Positions 62,807 through 64,000 of a stretch of DNA of 64,000 nt are shown one piece after another (positions within the stretch are counted from its first letter, which is position 1; every line of letters begins with the position of its first letter). Source of the stretch: Choristoneura fumiferana (lineage: Eukaryota; Arthropoda; Insecta; Lepidoptera; Tortricidae). The position numbers and the translations under genes were made by a program. The stretch is from assembly GCF_025370935.1 (NCBI RefSeq), contig NC_133472.1, forward strand, positions 6,793,336 to 6,857,335. The letters are read 5' to 3'. Below the pieces are notes generated by a model that ran no database searches, had not been told where the DNA came from, and saw nothing but the letters and a program-made list of their open reading frames with translations.

Positions 62807-63299
62807 GGCTGCGTTCCCACCAGAGATGTGCGAGGATGTGTTGCGAGGAATGTGTTTTTCATGAACCAATAGAAACGCTTCATTTACCCTTGCACGGCAC
62901 CTCTCTGGTGGAATCAGCTAAGCGGAACGAGGCGAGGTAAATGAAGCGATTCTATTGGGTCATAAAAAACACATGCGCGCAATGCAGGTGGTAGGACCTT
63001 GTGCAAGGTCCGCCCGGATTGCTACCACCATCTTGCTCGCTAAGCCTGCCGTGGAGCAGCAGTGCTTGCACTGTTGTGTTTCGGCGTGGAGAGTAAGACA
63101 GCCGGTGAAATTACTGGCACGTGAGGTATCCCATCTTAGGCCTCTGGGTTGGCAACACGTCTACAATACCCCTGGTGTTGCAGATGTTTATGGGCGGTGG
63201 TGATCTCTTACCATCAGGAGACCTACTTGCTCGTTTTCCATCCAGTCGAATAAAATACTCGTAAAAACATCCTCGCACATCTCTGGTAGAAACGCAGCC
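62807..63299. mobile_element. Harbinger-like MITE (TAA target site) split by a SINE
   Basis: GGCTGCGTTCCCACCAGAGA at the left and the complement of GGCTGCGTTTCTACCAGAGA at the right. TAA flanks at 62804-62806 and 63300-63302. SINE S1 copy d occupies 62984-63254. Confidence 0.88.
62984..63254 (+). mobile_element. SINE-like retroelement, family S1, copy d
   Basis: Starts GCAGGTGGTAGGACCTTGTG and ends CCATCCAGTCGAATAAAA with a very short A-tail. Inserted in the MITE above. Confidence 0.85.
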
Positions 63300-63714
63300 T
63301 AAAAACGGCTGAAGATATTAATGAAACTTATGGAAACGGGTGATATTAATGAAACTTAGCTTAGCCTAGAACCAACGCAAGGACACTTGCTTTCTCTTAA
63401 AAAAGCAGCCTCGAGATCGGTAATTCCGTTCGAGAGCTACGATACCCAAACAGACAGATAAGCATCGAATTGTCATCACTACGCGTAATTGCTAAGTTAC
63501 GTGTCAATACAACAACAAGAACTGGGTTAAAAGGTTAGAACTTCTCGCAAAATAGGCGCACTAACTCGTCGAGTTGCGGAAAAGCCTGCTACTGCCAATA
63601 AACGAGTAAAACTATTAAAAAGCGTTTTAAAAAAGGAACCCTTCTGGGTTATTGTGCCAAGACGCTCACTGCAGTTCCCCACTACACTGCGACAGCTACT
63701 TTGGCCGAAGATCC

Positions 63715-63837
63715 AGAGGCCGTATAGCCTAACATTTCTGACGCTCGCGATTCAAACCAAATGACAGAATTCCCATACAAAAACTGTCATTTGATAGTGA
63801 TCGCGAGTGTCAGAAACGTTAGGCAATACAGCCTCTG
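63715..63837. repeat. Palindromic MITE
   Basis: AGAGGCCGTATAGCCTAACA and TTCTGACGCTCGCGATTCAA face the complement at 63790-63837, with a GACAGAATT/ACTGTC inner part. No coding exon was found between 62690 and 64000. Confidence 0.8.
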
Positions 63838-64000
63838 CTTTGGGATCGCCAGAGACCTCAACGAATTTGTAAGACACTTCTTTGATTTTTTTGTGTCGGA
63901 ATAAGGTATTTAACTATTTTGTATATGTTTTATAAATTAAAACTACACAATGCCTGTTATCGAATAGAGAAACAATTTTTAAGCTACCTTTACAAATTAC

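Overview
The window is eukaryotic and almost certainly from a lepidopteran (moth or butterfly) nuclear genome. The evidence is an AT-rich background, GT-AG introns, an insect-type Rab GTPase-activating protein gene, and a very dense load of short elements of the kind common in Lepidoptera: tRNA-derived SINEs with ATG-repeat tails, 3' ends of RTE-like LINEs, and many palindromic MITEs. I see no prokaryotic features, rRNA genes, CRISPR arrays or functional tRNA genes.

The one clear protein-coding gene lies on the minus strand, from 62689 down to a stop codon at 20707. It is the RABGAP1/GAPcenA-type RabGAP. Fifteen coding exons can be joined with consistent phases and GT-AG borders, giving 637 residues. 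The missing N-terminus (expected PTB and kinesin-like regions) lies beyond the right edge. The 13 exons from 35339 to 62689 cover an acidic linker, the complete TBC GAP domain with both the arginine and the glutamine finger, and a coiled coil. A cluster of seven exons at 41107-45457 holds most of the TBC domain. Two very large introns (15.5 kb, 45458-60994; 13.7 kb, 21606-35338) are packed with mobile elements. Exon 13 can either splice at 35339 to two distal exons near 21.5 and 20.8 kb, or read through the donor into 50 further codons that encode a strongly hydrophobic C-terminal tail. The second form would be a membrane-anchored RabGAP isoform and is the most interesting observation here.

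Region by region: 1-20.2 kb lies downstream of the gene and holds only repeats and unannotated AT-rich DNA. 20.2-21.6 kb holds the terminal exons. 21.6-35.3 kb is an intron with nested TIR elements and a tandem duplication of about 0.5 kb, each unit carrying a different retroelement. 35.2-45.5 kb holds the coiled-coil and TBC exons with MITEs between them. 45.5-61.0 kb is a giant intron that contains a 3.03-kb TIR-bounded DNA transposon (52911-55936) with a decayed, apparently intron-bearing protein gene of unidentified family. 61.0-64.0 kb holds the two most 5' exons seen and more nested MITEs and SINEs.

All calls were made by eye. Family names for repeats (RTE, hAT, Harbinger, Tc1/mariner) rest on termini, target-site duplications and remembered peptide motifs, not on database searches.
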